In this document: piece by piece, positions 7,473 through 16,476 of the stretch
Position numbering within the stretch: position 1 is the first letter of the stretch
Layout: the number at the start of each line of letters is the position of its first letter
Origin: Actinomadura atramentaria DSM 43919
GTDB taxonomy: Bacteria > Actinomycetota > Actinomycetes > Streptosporangiales > Streptosporangiaceae
Length of the DNA stretch: 64,000 nucleotides
Assembly: GCF_000381885.1 (NCBI RefSeq)
Contig: NZ_KB907208.1
Coordinates: forward strand, 124,001-188,000
Direction of reading: 5' to 3'
Made by a program: the position numbers and the translations under genes
Notes under the pieces: model-generated
What the model saw: the letters and a program-made list of their open reading frames with translations, nothing else
What the model was told of the DNA's origin: nothing
Databases searched by the model: none

Positions 7473-10033
7473 CGGGCGTGACCGAGTCCGCGCTGCGCAG
7501 GGCGCTCGCCCGCGCGCGCGACGGCAAGACACTCGACCGATCCGAGGCCGCCACCCTGCTGCACGCCCGCGGCGCGCAGCTCGACGACCTGCTCACCTAC
7601 GCCTCCCGCACCCGCGACGCGGGCCTGGCCGCCGCCGGGCGGCCGGGAATCGTCACCTACAGCCGCAAGGTCTTCATTCCCCTGACCCGGCTGTGCCGTG
7701 ACCGCTGCGGCTACTGCACGTTCGCGACCGTCCCGCACAAACTCGACTCCCCGTACCTCAGCCCCGACGAGGTCCTGGAGATCGCCCGGCAGGGTGCGGC
7801 GCTCGGCTGCAAGGAAGCGCTCTTCACCCTCGGCGACCGGCCCGAAGCACGCTGGAAGCAGGCCCGCGAGTGGCTGGACGCGCACGGCTACGACGACACG
7901 CTCTCCTACGTCCGCGCGATGGCGATCCGGGTCCTCGAAGAGACGGGCCTTCTCCCGCATCTCAACCCGGGCGTGCTGACCTGGCGGGACTTCCAGCGCC
8001 TCAAGCCCGTCGCGCCGTCGATGGGCATGATGCTGGAGACGACCGCGACGCGGCTGTTCACCGAGCGGGGCGGCCCGCACTTCGGGTCGCCGGACAAGGA
8101 CCCGGCCGTCCGGCTCCGCGTCCTGGAGGACGCGGGCCGCACGAACGTCCCGTTCACGACCGGCATCCTGATCGGGATCGGGGAGACCGTCGACGAACGC
8201 GCCGACGCGATCTTCGAGATCCGCCGGACGATGCGGGAGTACGGGGCGATCCAGGAGGTCATCGTCCAGAACTTCCGCGCCAAGCCCGACACCAAGATGC
8301 GGGACACCCCGGACGCGGAACTGGCCGAGCTGGCCGCGACGATCGCCGTCACGCGGCTCATCCTCGGACCGAAGGCGCGCATCCAGGCGCCGCCGAACCT
8401 GGTGTCCGACGAGTACGCGCTGATGCTCCGCGCGGGCATCGACGACTGGGGCGGCGTCTCGCCGCTCACGCCCGACCACGTCAACCCGGAGCGGCCGTGG
8501 CCGCAGATCGACGAGCTGGCGGAGCGCACGGCCGCCGCCGGATTCGAGCTGCGCGAACGCCTGACGATCTACCCGGAGTACGTCCGGCGCGGCGAGCCGT
8601 GGCTCGACCCGCGCGTCGCCGGGCACGTCGCGGCGCTCGCCGATCCCGCGACCGGCCTGGCCCGCGAGGGCGCGATTCCCGAGGGCCGCCCGTGGCAGGA
8701 GCCGGACGGCGGGTTCACCGCGTCCGGCCGGACCGACCTGCACGTCGAGATCGACACCACCGGCCGGACGTCCGACCGCCGCGACGACTTCGACGAGGTC
8801 TACGGCGATTGGAACGCGCTACGCGAGCGGATGAACGCACCGCACCGCTTCGACGCCGACATCAGCGCCGCACTAGCGCACGCCGAACGCGACCCCGCCG
8901 GGATCTCCGACGACGAGGCCCTGGCGCTGCTGCACGCCGAAGGCCCCGAGCTCGACGCGCTCACCCGCATCGCCGACGACCTGCGCCGCGACGCGGTCGG
9001 CGACGACGTGACCTACGTCGTCACCCGGAACATCAACTTCACCAACGTCTGCTACACCGGCTGCCGGTTCTGCGCGTTCGCGCAGCGCCGCACCGACGCC
9101 GACGCGTACACGCTGTCGCTGTCGCAGGTCGGAGACCGCGTGGACGAGGCATGGGCGGCCGGGGCGACCGAGATCTGCATGCAGGGCGGCATCCACCCCG
9201 ACCTGCCCGGCACCGCCTACTTCGACCTCGCCCGCGAGGTCAAGCGCCGCGCCCCCGGCATCCACCTCCACTCCTACAGCCCGATGGAGGTCGTCAACGG
9301 GGTGAGCCGGACGGACATGTCCGTCCGGGAGTGGCTGCAGGAGGCGAAGGCGGCCGGGGTCGACTCGCTGCCCGGCACCGCGGCCGAGATCCTCGACGAC
9401 GACGTCCGATGGGTGCTCACCAAGGGCAAGCTGCCCGCCGACCAGTGGGTCGAGGTCGTCACCACGGCTCACGAGCTGGGCATTCCGACCACCTCCACGA
9501 TGATGTACGGGCACGTCGACACCCCGTCGCACTGGGTCGCGCACATCAGGCTCCTGCGCTCGATCCAGGAGCGGACGGGCGGGTTCACCGAGTTCGTCCT
9601 ACTGCCCTTCGTCCACAACAACGCGCCGATCTACCTGGCCGGCCTCGCGCGCCCGGGACCGACCGCGCGCGAGAACGTCGCCGTCCACGCCCTCGCGCGC
9701 ATCCTGCTGCACGGCGCGATCCCGAACATCCAGACGTCCTGGGTGAAGCTCGGCGACGAACTCTGCACCCGCGTCCTGCGCGGCGGCGTCAACGACCTCG
9801 GCGGCACGCTGATGGAGGAGACGATCAGCCGGATGGCGGGTTCGGAGAACGGCTCGTTCAAGCCGATCAGCGAACTGGAGGCCATCGCCGCCGCGGCGGG
9901 ACGTCCCGCCCGGCAGCGCACGACGCTGTACGGCGAGGTCCCCGCCGAGCGGCTGGAGGCGGCCCGCCGTACCGACGGCATCGGCCACTTCGGCGGTGGG
10001 AGCCTGCGTTCCCTGCCGCTGACGGCCGTCTGA
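7469..10033 (+). CDS. fbiC: FO synthase, bifunctional CofG-CofH fusion
   Basis: An 854-residue radical SAM enzyme that makes the deazaflavin FO from tyrosine and 5-amino-6-ribitylaminouracil in coenzyme F420 biosynthesis. The CofG half carries C76-x3-C80-x2-C83 in CRDRCGYC. The CofH half carries C528-x3-C532-x2-C535 in CYTGCRFC. Full length for the actinobacterial fusion, both clusters intact. The ATG at 7469 overlaps the stop of a possible leader peptide. In mycobacteria fbiC is far from fbiA/fbiB; here it is only 3 kb away. A strong hairpin follows the stop. Confidence 0.97.
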   Translation: MTGVTESALRRALARARDGKTLDRSEAATLLHARGAQLDDLLTYASRTRDAGLAAAGRPGIVTYSRKVFIPLTRLCRDRCGYCTFATVPHKLDSPYLSPDEVLEIARQGAALGCKEALFTLGDRPEARWKQAREWLDAHGYDDTLSYVRAMAIRVLEETGLLPHLNPGVLTWRDFQRLKPVAPSMGMMLETTATRLFTERGGPHFGSPDKDPAVRLRVLEDAGRTNVPFTTGILIGIGETVDERADAIFEIRRTMREYGAIQEVIVQNFRAKPDTKMRDTPDAELAELAATIAVTRLILGPKARIQAPPNLVSDEYALMLRAGIDDWGGVSPLTPDHVNPERPWPQIDELAERTAAAGFELRERLTIYPEYVRRGEPWLDPRVAGHVAALADPATGLAREGAIPEGRPWQEPDGGFTASGRTDLHVEIDTTGRTSDRRDDFDEVYGDWNALRERMNAPHRFDADISAALAHAERDPAGISDDEALALLHAEGPELDALTRIADDLRRDAVGDDVTYVVTRNINFTNVCYTGCRFCAFAQRRTDADAYTLSLSQVGDRVDEAWAAGATEICMQGGIHPDLPGTAYFDLAREVKRRAPGIHLHSYSPMEVVNGVSRTDMSVREWLQEAKAAGVDSLPGTAAEILDDDVRWVLTKGKLPADQWVEVVTTAHELGIPTTSTMMYGHVDTPSHWVAHIRLLRSIQERTGGFTEFVLLPFVHNNAPIYLAGLARPGPTARENVAVHALARILLHGAIPNIQTSWVKLGDELCTRVLRGGVNDLGGTLMEETISRMAGSENGSFKPISELEAIAAAAGRPARQRTTLYGEVPAERLEAARRTDGIGHFGGGSLRSLPLTAV

Positions 10034-10068
10034 GGACCGATGACCGTGCGCGGCTGAACCGCGTCACC

Positions 10069-10108
10069 GCCGCACCGTCGTCCAGCGCTCAGCGGACGAC
10101 GGTGCGGC
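10069..10108. terminator. Convergent terminator hairpin after fbiC
   Basis: A perfect 15-bp stem (arms at 10069-10083 and 10094-10108) with a 10-nt loop lies between fbiC and the convergent gene at 10138. There is no U-tract, as is usual in GC-rich actinobacteria. It could serve both strands. Confidence 0.8.
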
Positions 10109-10137
10109 ACCCCGCCGCCAGGCTGTCCTCGGGGCGT

Positions 10138-10638
10138 TCACCGCTTCCTGCCACCGGGCCGCTTTCGCGGCGAACCCCGCTTGCCCTTGTTCGTCTTGCC
10201 CTGCCTCCCGAGGCCCTTGGACGAGCCGTTGTCGCGTAGCGGTCCCGCGCTCGCAGCCGTCAGAGCCGGGACGGGCGGCCGTGCGGCGATCGGGGGCACG
10301 CCCGGTGCGACGGCCTCCGATGTCACCACGGCGGACGCGTCGTCCGCCGCCGCCTCATCCTGAAGCCCCGCCGACTCGGCCGGGACGCGGACGCAGTCGA
10401 TCTCGAACATCGCGGAGCTGTCGGCGGAACCGTCGCTCTCCAGGATGTGGACGACCCGTTCCGCAGGGAACCGCAACGTCCACACAACGCGGCCGGTCCG
10501 CATCACTTCCCGGACCTCGACCACCCCGGAGCCCGCCGTCACCTCCAGACGGCGTCCGGCGCGGGTCGTGGTGATCACGTAACGGTGCAGGCCCTTGGCT
10601 CCCCAGTCGGCCAGCACCTCGACGCTGTCGCCTCGCAT
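10138..10638 (-). CDS. Hypothetical protein with basic C-terminal tail
   Basis: A 166-residue protein I do not recognise. Residues 1-85 look like a compact beta-rich domain (VEVLADWG, GLHRYVITTTRAGRRLEV, RTGRVVWTLRFPAERVV). The rest is an Ala/Pro linker followed by a Lys/Arg/Gly tail (GKTNKGKRGSPRKRPGGRKR) that could bind nucleic acid. The ATG at 10638 was chosen because AAGGGAAG precedes it; an in-frame upstream start at 10713 lacks a good site. It diverges from the DUF5753 regulator at 10925. Confidence 0.6.
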   Translation of the reverse strand: MRGDSVEVLADWGAKGLHRYVITTTRAGRRLEVTAGSGVVEVREVMRTGRVVWTLRFPAERVVHILESDGSADSSAMFEIDCVRVPAESAGLQDEAAADDASAVVTSEAVAPGVPPIAARPPVPALTAASAGPLRDNGSSKGLGRQGKTNKGKRGSPRKRPGGRKR

Positions 10639-10924
10639 GGCTTCTTCCCTTCGGTCGATCGGACGGAGTCCATGAGAACCTGTGCCGGAGCCCTGCCGCA
10701 TCCTGAGCTCCAACCTGTGGATAACTCGAATTTCCGCAGGTCAGATGGCTGACAAGGGATGGCTCACGGAAGGCTGGGCATCGGCTTGTCGATCAGATGA
10801 GGCGGGACGAAGAAACCGGATCGAGCGTCGTGCGCGGCGGTAACCCGTCAGCTACCGCGAGAGTTTTCGGAACTACTCAACGTCATCGCCCCGATGGTGC
10901 TGAGATGGGGAGCCGGAGGTCCCG

Positions 10925-11776
10925 ATGACACGTAAACGTCGCCTTCCCAACATCAACGCCCGGCGTCTGGGCGTGTACCTCATGAAGACCAGGGAGATCG
11001 TCGAGCTTTCCTACGAGCAGGCGGCCGAGCGGATCGGCTGCGAGGTGGATTGGCTGATCAGGGTCGAGACCGGGTTCGAGTCGCCCTCGCCCGAGAAGGT
11101 CCGCCACATGCTGGAGAGCTACCAGGTGATCGGCGCCAAGGCCGCCGAAATGATGATCGACCTGTCCTACCGGTCGGCGGGGCCGCCGTGGATAGAGCGG
11201 CACGGGGAACAACTGCGCCCCGAGGAGCGGGACGCGCTGATCTGCGAGGCGGAGGCGTCCCTGGTGCGGTCCTACCGCATCCGGCTGATCCCTGATCTCG
11301 CGCGCACCGAAGCGTACGAACGCATGCTCGCGAGCGGCCGAGGCTTCGACCTGGAACCGGACGCCGCCTGGGACCTCATGGACTCCCGGCAGCGTTTCCG
11401 CCCCGGCGGCCGCACGCGCCGACTCGACATGATCATCGACCAGCAGGCGCTGACGCTCCCGGTGCCCGACCCCGAGGTGATGGTCGAGCAGCTCCGCCAC
11501 CTCCTGGAGCTGTCCGAGCGGCCCGAAGTCACGATCAGGACCATCCCTGAGACCGCCCCGATCTACGAGGAGCGCGGCCACCATTTCGACGTGCTTGAAC
11601 TTTCCAACTCCGCCGAGCGAGTGAGCGTCGACCACACGGTCCTCGGGGCGAGCATCAGCCCGTTCGACCTCCTCGACATCTGGCAGCACATCGAGAAGAC
11701 GTCCGCGATGAACCCGGAGGACTCGCGCGCGCTGATCCGGAGCATCCTCACCGACCTCCGGGCCGGACTGCGCTGA
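10925..11776 (+). CDS. XRE-type HTH regulator with DUF5753 domain
   Basis: A 283-residue regulator of the large actinobacterial Scr1-like family. The HTH covers about residues 12-70 (LMKTREIVELSYEQAAERIG, WLIRVETGF). The DUF5753 domain occupies the rest (YRIRLIPDLARTEAYERML, RQRF, MIIDQQALTLPVPDPEVM, LELSERPEVTIRTIP). These genes usually sit beside a small DUF397 gene; none is present here. GGAGG precedes the ATG. The target is unknown; the divergent gene at 10138 is the obvious candidate. Confidence 0.88.
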   Translation: MTRKRRLPNINARRLGVYLMKTREIVELSYEQAAERIGCEVDWLIRVETGFESPSPEKVRHMLESYQVIGAKAAEMMIDLSYRSAGPPWIERHGEQLRPEERDALICEAEASLVRSYRIRLIPDLARTEAYERMLASGRGFDLEPDAAWDLMDSRQRFRPGGRTRRLDMIIDQQALTLPVPDPEVMVEQLRHLLELSERPEVTIRTIPETAPIYEERGHHFDVLELSNSAERVSVDHTVLGASISPFDLLDIWQHIEKTSAMNPEDSRALIRSILTDLRAGLR

Positions 11777-11783
11777 CGCTCCG

Positions 11784-11818
11784 GCCGGCGGGCGCGGTCG
11801 CCGACCGCGCCCGCCGGC
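11784..11818. terminator. Bidirectional terminator between the DUF5753 gene and fbiB
   Basis: A perfect 16-bp GC stem (11784-11799 with 11803-11818) with a 3-nt loop. It starts 8 bp after the regulator stop and touches the fbiB stop. It would terminate both convergent transcripts. Confidence 0.85.
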
Positions 11819-13102
11819 TCAGCGGACCTCGATGAACGCCGACGGGTCGCGGCTCGGCCGTTCGCGGGGCGGGGCCGCCGGACGGCCGACGCCCACCGCG
11901 CCCATCGGGTCCCAGTCGGCGGGCAGGTCGAGCACCTCCCGGACGACGTCGCGGCAGAACATCGTGCTCGAAACCCAGCACGACCCAAGGCCCTGCACCG
12001 CGAGCTGAACCAGCAGGTTCTGCACGCCCGCGCCGACCGCGACGGTGAACATCTCGCGTTCGGCGGTGTTGCGGCGGTCGTCGGGATACGTGTGCGAACC
12101 GTCCATCACCAGGCAGGGGACGACCAGGTAAGGCGCGCGTCGGAGGACGTCGCCGCGCCGGAGGCGCTTGGCGATCGACTCGGCGGAGAAGCCGTCGCGC
12201 CGCAGGTCCGCCTCCCAAGCGTCGCGCATGGCGTCGAGCAGCCGCGTGCGCGCGTCCGCCGACTCCAGCAGCACGAAACGCCACGGCGTCGTGTGATGTG
12301 GAGCAGGGGCGGCAATGGCCGCCGCGACGGCGCGGCGGACGGCGGCGCCGTCCACCGGATCGGCCGTGAACTCGCGGATCGTGCGGCGTGCGAACACGAC
12401 GTCCGCCGACCCGTACCGGAACATGTCCTCGTCGGGGCTGCGCTGGAGCACGCGCGCTCCCGGGCCGTCCGCGTCGGTGACCAGCCCGGCGAGGCCGCGC
12501 ACCACCGCGATCGGCACGCCGTCGAGCTTGCCCTTCACCAGGTCGCCGGCGGCCGCGAGCTCGTCGGCGACCGCGACGACGGTCGCCTCCAGGCGGTTGC
12601 CGTACTCGTCCGCCCCGCCGCGCAGGTCGTTCACGGGATCGAGGCCGGCGACGCCGATCGCCGCGTCGGTCAGCCCGTTGCGCCACGGCCGACCGAGCGT
12701 GTCGGAGATGACGACGGCGACGTCCCGGCCGCGTTCGCGCAGCGCCGCGCGGAGCCGCCGGGCGGACGCGTCCGGATCTTCGGGCAGGAGCAGGACGGTG
12801 CCCGGCGCGGTGTTCGACGCGTCCACGCCCGCCGCGGCGAGCACGAGCCCCTGCCGGGTCTCGACGATCCGCGTGACGCCGCGCGCGTGCTCCCGGCGCG
12901 CGACGAGCCGGACCGTCTCCGCGTCGATCGCCTTCTCGCGGTCGTCGGCGCGCAGGACCCGCCCCTCCGCCTTGCTGACGACCTTGGAGGTGACGACGAG
13001 CACGTCCCCGTCGCGCACCAGGTCGAGCGGGACGAGTGATGCCAGGTCGGTGCCCTCGGCGACTTCGGGCAGGCCCGGAATCCCGAAGACCTCCAGGCTC
13101 AC
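11819..13102 (-). CDS. fbiB: Coenzyme F420:L-glutamate ligase FbiB (CofE plus nitroreductase domain)
   Basis: A 427-residue two-domain enzyme. The N-terminal CofE domain (about 1-235; [39 protein letters not shown]) adds gamma-linked glutamates to F420-0. The C-terminal nitroreductase-like FMN domain (about 240-427; [22 protein letters not shown]) is known in the family to reduce dehydro-F420-0 and aid chain extension. The GTG start overlaps the fbiA stop by four bases (GTGA), showing coupling. Full length for actinobacterial FbiB; the longer upstream frame is not real because it runs inside fbiA. Confidence 0.95.
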   Translation of the reverse strand: MSLEVFGIPGLPEVAEGTDLASLVPLDLVRDGDVLVVTSKVVSKAEGRVLRADDREKAIDAETVRLVARREHARGVTRIVETRQGLVLAAAGVDASNTAPGTVLLLPEDPDASARRLRAALRERGRDVAVVISDTLGRPWRNGLTDAAIGVAGLDPVNDLRGGADEYGNRLEATVVAVADELAAAGDLVKGKLDGVPIAVVRGLAGLVTDADGPGARVLQRSPDEDMFRYGSADVVFARRTIREFTADPVDGAAVRRAVAAAIAAPAPHHTTPWRFVLLESADARTRLLDAMRDAWEADLRRDGFSAESIAKRLRRGDVLRRAPYLVVPCLVMDGSHTYPDDRRNTAEREMFTVAVGAGVQNLLVQLAVQGLGSCWVSSTMFCRDVVREVLDLPADWDPMGAVGVGRPAAPPRERPSRDPSAFIEVR

Positions 13103-14040
13103 GGCGCCAGCTCCCGCGCCAGCTCCAGCGCGGCGGCGGCGATGGCCTCGGTCGCGGCGTCGTCGGACATCAGCAGTGGCCGCGACCGCACGGCGATCCC
13201 TTCGACCTCGACGCCCGCGTCGGCCTCGTCCACGAGCCAGCCGTCGATGAGCTCCGGGCCGTACAGTTCGGCGACCGCGCGGGCCGACGTCTCGACGCCG
13301 ATCGCGGTGAGGCACGCGTCCGCCATCCCCCGCACCGGCGCGTCGCCGATGATCGGGGAGATTCCGACGACGGTCTTCTCCGCGAACGCTTCCCGGATGC
13401 CGGGAACGGACAGAACCGTGCCGATGCTCACGACGGGATTGGACGGGGGGAACAGCACGACGTCCGCCGCCTCGATGGCCTCAAGAACGCCCGGCGCGGG
13501 CTTGGCGTCCTGCGCGCCGATGGGGGCGATCGACACGGCCGGGAGCGACGCGCGCAAGCGCACCCACCATTCCTGGAAATGGATCGCGCGGCGGCCCTGC
13601 TCGGGATCGTCGACGACGACGTGCGTCTCGACCTGGTCGTCGGTCATCGGAATGAGGCGGACGCCCGGCCGCCACCGGTCGCACAGCGCCTCGGTGACCG
13701 CGGACAGCCGATACCCGGCCGCCAGCATCTGCGTGCGGACGATGTGGGTCGCGAAATCCCGGTCGCCGAGCCCGAACCAGCCGGGCCCCACGCCGTACTC
13801 GGCGAGTTCCGCCTTGACGGTGAACGTCTCGTCCGCGCGGCCCCAGCCCTGCTCCTCGTTGATGCCGCCGCCGAGGGTGTACATCACGGTGTCCAGGTCG
13901 GGACAGACGCGGAGCCCGAACAGCGAGATGTCGTCTCCCGTATTGCCGATCACGGTGATCTCGGCCTCGGGAGCGGCCTTTCGGAGGCCGCGCAGGAAGC
14001 GGGCCCCACCGATTCCGCCGGCCGGCGCAACGATCTTCAT
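13099..14040 (-). CDS. fbiA: F420-0 synthase FbiA (CofD family transferase)
   Basis: A 313-residue CofD/FbiA enzyme that transfers the phosphoenolpyruvyl or phospholactyl group from its guanylylated donor to FO. Family motifs are visible: [16 protein letters not shown] at the N-terminus, [37 protein letters not shown] and [13 protein letters not shown]. The ATG lies six bases after a minus-strand TAGGCT box (14047-14052), so the transcript looks leaderless. It forms an operon with fbiB. FbiD, which makes the donor, is not in this window. Confidence 0.95.
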   Translation of the reverse strand: MKIVAPAGGIGGARFLRGLRKAAPEAEITVIGNTGDDISLFGLRVCPDLDTVMYTLGGGINEEQGWGRADETFTVKAELAEYGVGPGWFGLGDRDFATHIVRTQMLAAGYRLSAVTEALCDRWRPGVRLIPMTDDQVETHVVVDDPEQGRRAIHFQEWWVRLRASLPAVSIAPIGAQDAKPAPGVLEAIEAADVVLFPPSNPVVSIGTVLSVPGIREAFAEKTVVGISPIIGDAPVRGMADACLTAIGVETSARAVAELYGPELIDGWLVDEADAGVEVEGIAVRSRPLLMSDDAATEAIAAAALELARELAP

Positions 14041-14142
14041 GGGCTCAGCCTAAGCGGCCGCAGGCTGGGGTTTAGACGTCGCCGCCCGGTTTGGACGGTC
14101 CCGGCGGAACGCAGGGGAATGAGACGTGAGGGCCCGCGATGT

Positions 14143-14154
14143 GCAAAGCTTTGC
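14143..14154. promoter_or_regulatory. 12-bp perfect palindrome, possible operator
   Basis: GCAAAGCTTTGC is self-complementary and AT-rich against its surroundings. It lies in the 246-bp divergent region between fbiA and the YGQQ-repeat membrane protein, a plausible regulator site. No known binding protein can be named. Confidence 0.35.
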
Positions 14155-14194
14155 GTCTGTCATCCGATTGCCTTCGTTGGGCGATGCAGGCTCC

Positions 14195-14279
14195 CGTCCC
14201 CGCGTCGGGTGAGGGTCGCAACGTCTGGAGATGAGGCGTCCGTCCCCCGGGGTCGGGCGAGGACCGCAACGTCTGGAGA
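14195..14279 (+). repeat. Imperfect tandem duplication in the leader of the YGQQ protein gene
   Basis: Two copies (14195-14231 and 14241-14279) share a 28-base core that differs at only three positions, each ending in GCAACGTCTGGAGA. The second copy supplies the GGAG ribosome-binding site of the gene at 14287. The first has the same sequence but is followed by no in-frame start that fits. Confidence 0.6.
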
Positions 14280-14286
14280 AATCGTC

Positions 14287-15240
14287 GTGAACAAGGAAGC
14301 CGTCCAGCGCCTGCGCGAGCCGGCGGCCTGGGTACTGCTCGCCGCCGCAGGAGTGCAGCTCCTGGCGGGGCTCCTCGACCTCTTGATCAGCTCGTCGGAG
14401 TACAGCACGTTCTCCGGGCGGGCCCTCAGCGAGACCACCGGCGGAATGTTCACCGGCGTGGCGACCGTCGCGCTGCTCGTCGTCGCGGTCCTGCTCGTCA
14501 CGCACACCGCCGCCGAGCCGACGTCGCAGGCGCGGACGATCACCCTCGCCTCCCTCGTCGTGGTCGGCGGGCTCGCGCTGTTCGGCGTCGTCGCCTGGCT
14601 CGCGGGGATGTTCACCGACCTCGGTGAGGGCTCCAGCTCGTCCATCAAGCTCGTGGCGTTCCTCTACGGCGCGTCCAAGCTCGCGGTGATCGGCATCTCC
14701 GGCTGGTTCATCTTCACCGTCTTCCAGGCGCTCCCGTCCGCCCCGAAGGCCGCCGCCGGGCAGGTGCCCCCGGGCTACCCCGACTACGGCCAGCAGGGCT
14801 ACGGCCAGCAGTACGGGCAGCAGCAGTACGGCCAGCAGCAGGGCTACGACCAGTACGGCCAGCAGTACGGCCAGCAGCAGGCGTACGGCCAGCAGGGCCA
14901 GCAGCAGGGCTACGACCAGCAGCAGTACGGCCAGCAGCAGGGCCAGCAGGGTTACGACCAGCAACAGCAGCAGGGCTACGACCAGTACGCTCAGCAGCAG
15001 TACCAGCAGTACGGCCAGCAGGGGCAGCAGCAGGGCCAGCAGGACCCGCAGCAGGCCGCCCAGCAGGCCGAGGACGAGAGCGCCGGCGAGTGGACGCGCG
15101 CCTACGGCGGCGACCAGGGCCAGCAGGGGCAGCAGGGCCAGCAGCAGCCCGGCCAGCAGGGATATGGTCAGCAGTACGGCCAGCAGGGCGGTGAACAGGG
15201 CGGCGCCGATTGGTACCGCGACAACCGTCCCCCGCAGTGA
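14287..15240 (+). CDS. Four-helix membrane protein with low-complexity YGQQ-repeat tail
   Basis: A 317-residue protein. Residues 1-155 hold four hydrophobic helices (near 13-35, 55-78, 85-108 and 122-148). The C-terminal half is Gln/Gly/Tyr-rich with 11 copies of YGQQ, plus YDQQ and GQQ variants, and a more acidic break (EDESAGEWTRAYGG) near 275. Such tails are prion-like and could self-associate or anchor the protein in the envelope. GTG 14287 follows GGAG by eight bases; the much longer upstream frame overlaps fbiA and is not real. I cannot assign a function. Confidence 0.72.
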   Translation: MNKEAVQRLREPAAWVLLAAAGVQLLAGLLDLLISSSEYSTFSGRALSETTGGMFTGVATVALLVVAVLLVTHTAAEPTSQARTITLASLVVVGGLALFGVVAWLAGMFTDLGEGSSSSIKLVAFLYGASKLAVIGISGWFIFTVFQALPSAPKAAAGQVPPGYPDYGQQGYGQQYGQQQYGQQQGYDQYGQQYGQQQAYGQQGQQQGYDQQQYGQQQGQQGYDQQQQQGYDQYAQQQYQQYGQQGQQQGQQDPQQAAQQAEDESAGEWTRAYGGDQGQQGQQGQQQPGQQGYGQQYGQQGGEQGGADWYRDNRPPQ

Positions 15241-15324
15241 TCTCTCGTTTAACTGATCTTCTGTCAAAGCGGGTGGACCCTTAGCCCAAAAGACCCCGTT
15301 CGTCCCTTCAGAAACCCGTTCCGC

Positions 15325-15353
15325 TTGACGGATCAGGTGTTACACACGTGTAA
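15325..15353 (+). promoter_or_regulatory. whiB promoter with inverted repeat over the -10
   Basis: TTGACG (15325-15330) and TGTAAT (15349-15354) are separated by 18 nt and make a credible sigma-A type promoter. A perfect inverted repeat TTACAC-AC-GTGTAA (15340-15353) covers the -10. Its TNAC...GTNA half-sites resemble a BldD box, though the spacing looks one base longer than the consensus I recall. BldD control of whiB is known in Streptomyces; binding here is inference. Confidence 0.55.
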
Positions 15354-15371
15354 TTTCGGAGGTGTAGTTCT

Positions 15372-15407
15372 ATGCCTTCTCGGGGGAACGGAGCGCAGGG
15401 AAGGCAT
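15372..15407 (+). promoter_or_regulatory. Hairpin in the whiB 5' UTR
   Basis: A perfect 8-bp stem (ATGCCTTC at 15372-15379 with GAAGGCAT at 15400-15407) encloses a 20-nt loop, 34 nt ahead of the whiB start. It could be a leader structure; no known riboswitch is recognised. Confidence 0.35.
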
Positions 15408-15441
15408 CGACCAGGGGGCTCCACGGGCTAGGAGGTGCGCT

Positions 15442-15708
15442 GTGAGCGAGGTTGTCATCCCGCTGGCGCACGGCACAGACGACGGCGAAGAGCTGGGCTG
15501 GCAGGAGCGCGCACTGTGCGCGCAGACCGATCCGGAGGCGTTTTTTCCGGAGAAGGGCGGCTCGACGCGCGAAGCCAAGAAGGTGTGCCGCGCATGCGAG
15601 GTCCGGGCCGAGTGCCTGGAGTACGCGTTGCAGCATGACGAGCGTTTCGGTATTTGGGGCGGGCTCTCCGAGCGGGAGCGGCGCAAGTTGAAGCGCCAGG
15701 CCGTCTGA
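15442..15708 (+). CDS. whiB: WhiB-family iron-sulfur transcription factor
   Basis: An 88-residue Wbl protein. The four cluster cysteines are C26, C49, C52 and C58 (C-x22-C-x2-C-x5-C). The turn GIWGG is at 70-74, and the basic C-terminus RERRKLKRQAV follows. The segment from ELGWQERALCAQTDPE through STREAKKVC is nearly that of Streptomyces WhiB and mycobacterial WhiB2, the sporulation-septation / cell-division member, rather than other Wbl types. Synteny with fbiA/fbiB and manB agrees. The GTG follows a near-perfect TAGGAGG. Two large hairpins follow the stop. Confidence 0.95.
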   Translation: MSEVVIPLAHGTDDGEELGWQERALCAQTDPEAFFPEKGGSTREAKKVCRACEVRAECLEYALQHDERFGIWGGLSERERRKLKRQAV

Positions 15709-15715
15709 GCGCGTC

Positions 15716-15758
15716 CCCGGTGTCCCGTCCCCGGCCGAGCCGGGGACGGGACACCGGG
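15716..15758. terminator. First terminator hairpin after whiB
   Basis: A perfect 20-bp stem (15716-15735 with 15739-15758) and a 3-nt CGA loop begin 7 bp after the whiB stop. It is one of two strong hairpins separating whiB from the convergent DUF1025 gene. Confidence 0.85.
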
Positions 15759-15779
15759 CGCGACGAACCGTGCGTACGG

Positions 15780-15830
15780 CGGGCCCCCGCACCGGGCCGG
15801 GTCTTGACGATCCCCCGGTGCGGGGGCCCG
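15780..15830. terminator. Second terminator hairpin between whiB and the DUF1025 gene
   Basis: A perfect 17-bp stem (15780-15796 with 15814-15830) with a 17-nt loop. It lies 29 bp from the stop of the minus-strand gene and probably ends that transcript, the first hairpin serving whiB. Confidence 0.75.
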
Positions 15831-15859
15831 ACGCTTCTCAGGCGCGGGCAGCGAGAGGG

Positions 15860-16288
15860 TCAGTCGTCGGGGGTGTCGTAGCTCGGATCGACCGACTCGG
15901 GGGAGAGGCCGAGCAGGTCCGCGACCTCCTCGACCAGCAGGTCCCGGACGAGCCGGGCGGTCTCCCGCTCGCCGTCCGCGCGGGCCTCGACGGGCCGCCG
16001 GTAGATCACGATCCGGACGCCGCCGCGGCCCGGACCGGGCTCGGTCATGCCGAGGGGCACCGGGCCGTCGGACCGGGGGTCGACGTCGGGGACGTCCTCG
16101 ACCACGAACTCGACCTGGGCCAGCTCGCGGCCCCAGCGGCGGCCGAGTCGGCGGACCTCGTCCGCGACGAGGTCCTCGAACCGTTCGGCACGGCTGCGCG
16201 AGATCGGCGCCCGCGGCGGTGTGAGGGGGCCGCGCAGGCCCCGTCCTCGCCGGTCGCGGCGCCGTACGCCAGCCACACGGGATCGCAC
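15860..16288 (-). CDS. DUF1025 / zincin-like metallopeptidase-fold protein
   Basis: A 142-residue protein of the conserved actinobacterial metallopeptidase-like family that sits beside whiB and DUF3499. The family core is visible (FEDLVADEVRRL, LAQVEFVVEDVPDVDP, RIVIYRRPVEARA, VRDLLVEEVADLLGLSPESVDP). The usual HExxH zinc motif is replaced by VEEVADLLG, so it is probably not an active peptidase. The GTG start lies just after a weak GGGAA. It diverges from DUF3499. Confidence 0.75.
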   Translation of the reverse strand: MRSRVAGVRRRDRRGRGLRGPLTPPRAPISRSRAERFEDLVADEVRRLGRRWGRELAQVEFVVEDVPDVDPRSDGPVPLGMTEPGPGRGGVRIVIYRRPVEARADGERETARLVRDLLVEEVADLLGLSPESVDPSYDTPDD

Positions 16289-16476
16289 GTTCCCAGCTTA
16301 CCGCCCGTCCCGTGATCCATCCCTGTGCCGGAGGTGAGGGGACCGTCTCCCCGCGGTGACGGATCGTGCCGATCGGCGACGGGATTGTGATCGTTACACG
16401 GGAAAATGTCCGGTAACGGCGACACGTTCCCCGGGGTGGTGGCGCAGTCGGCGGCGGCGGGGTACGGTCGGCCATC

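Noticed and set aside
10714..10924. DUF397 partner gene for the DUF5753 regulator
   Set aside because: No frame with DUF397 features is present on either side of the regulator.
13036..14286. N-terminal extension of the YGQQ protein to 734 residues
   Set aside because: The upstream part overlaps fbiA on the other strand and has shadow-frame composition; GTG 14287 with GGAG gives a clean membrane protein.
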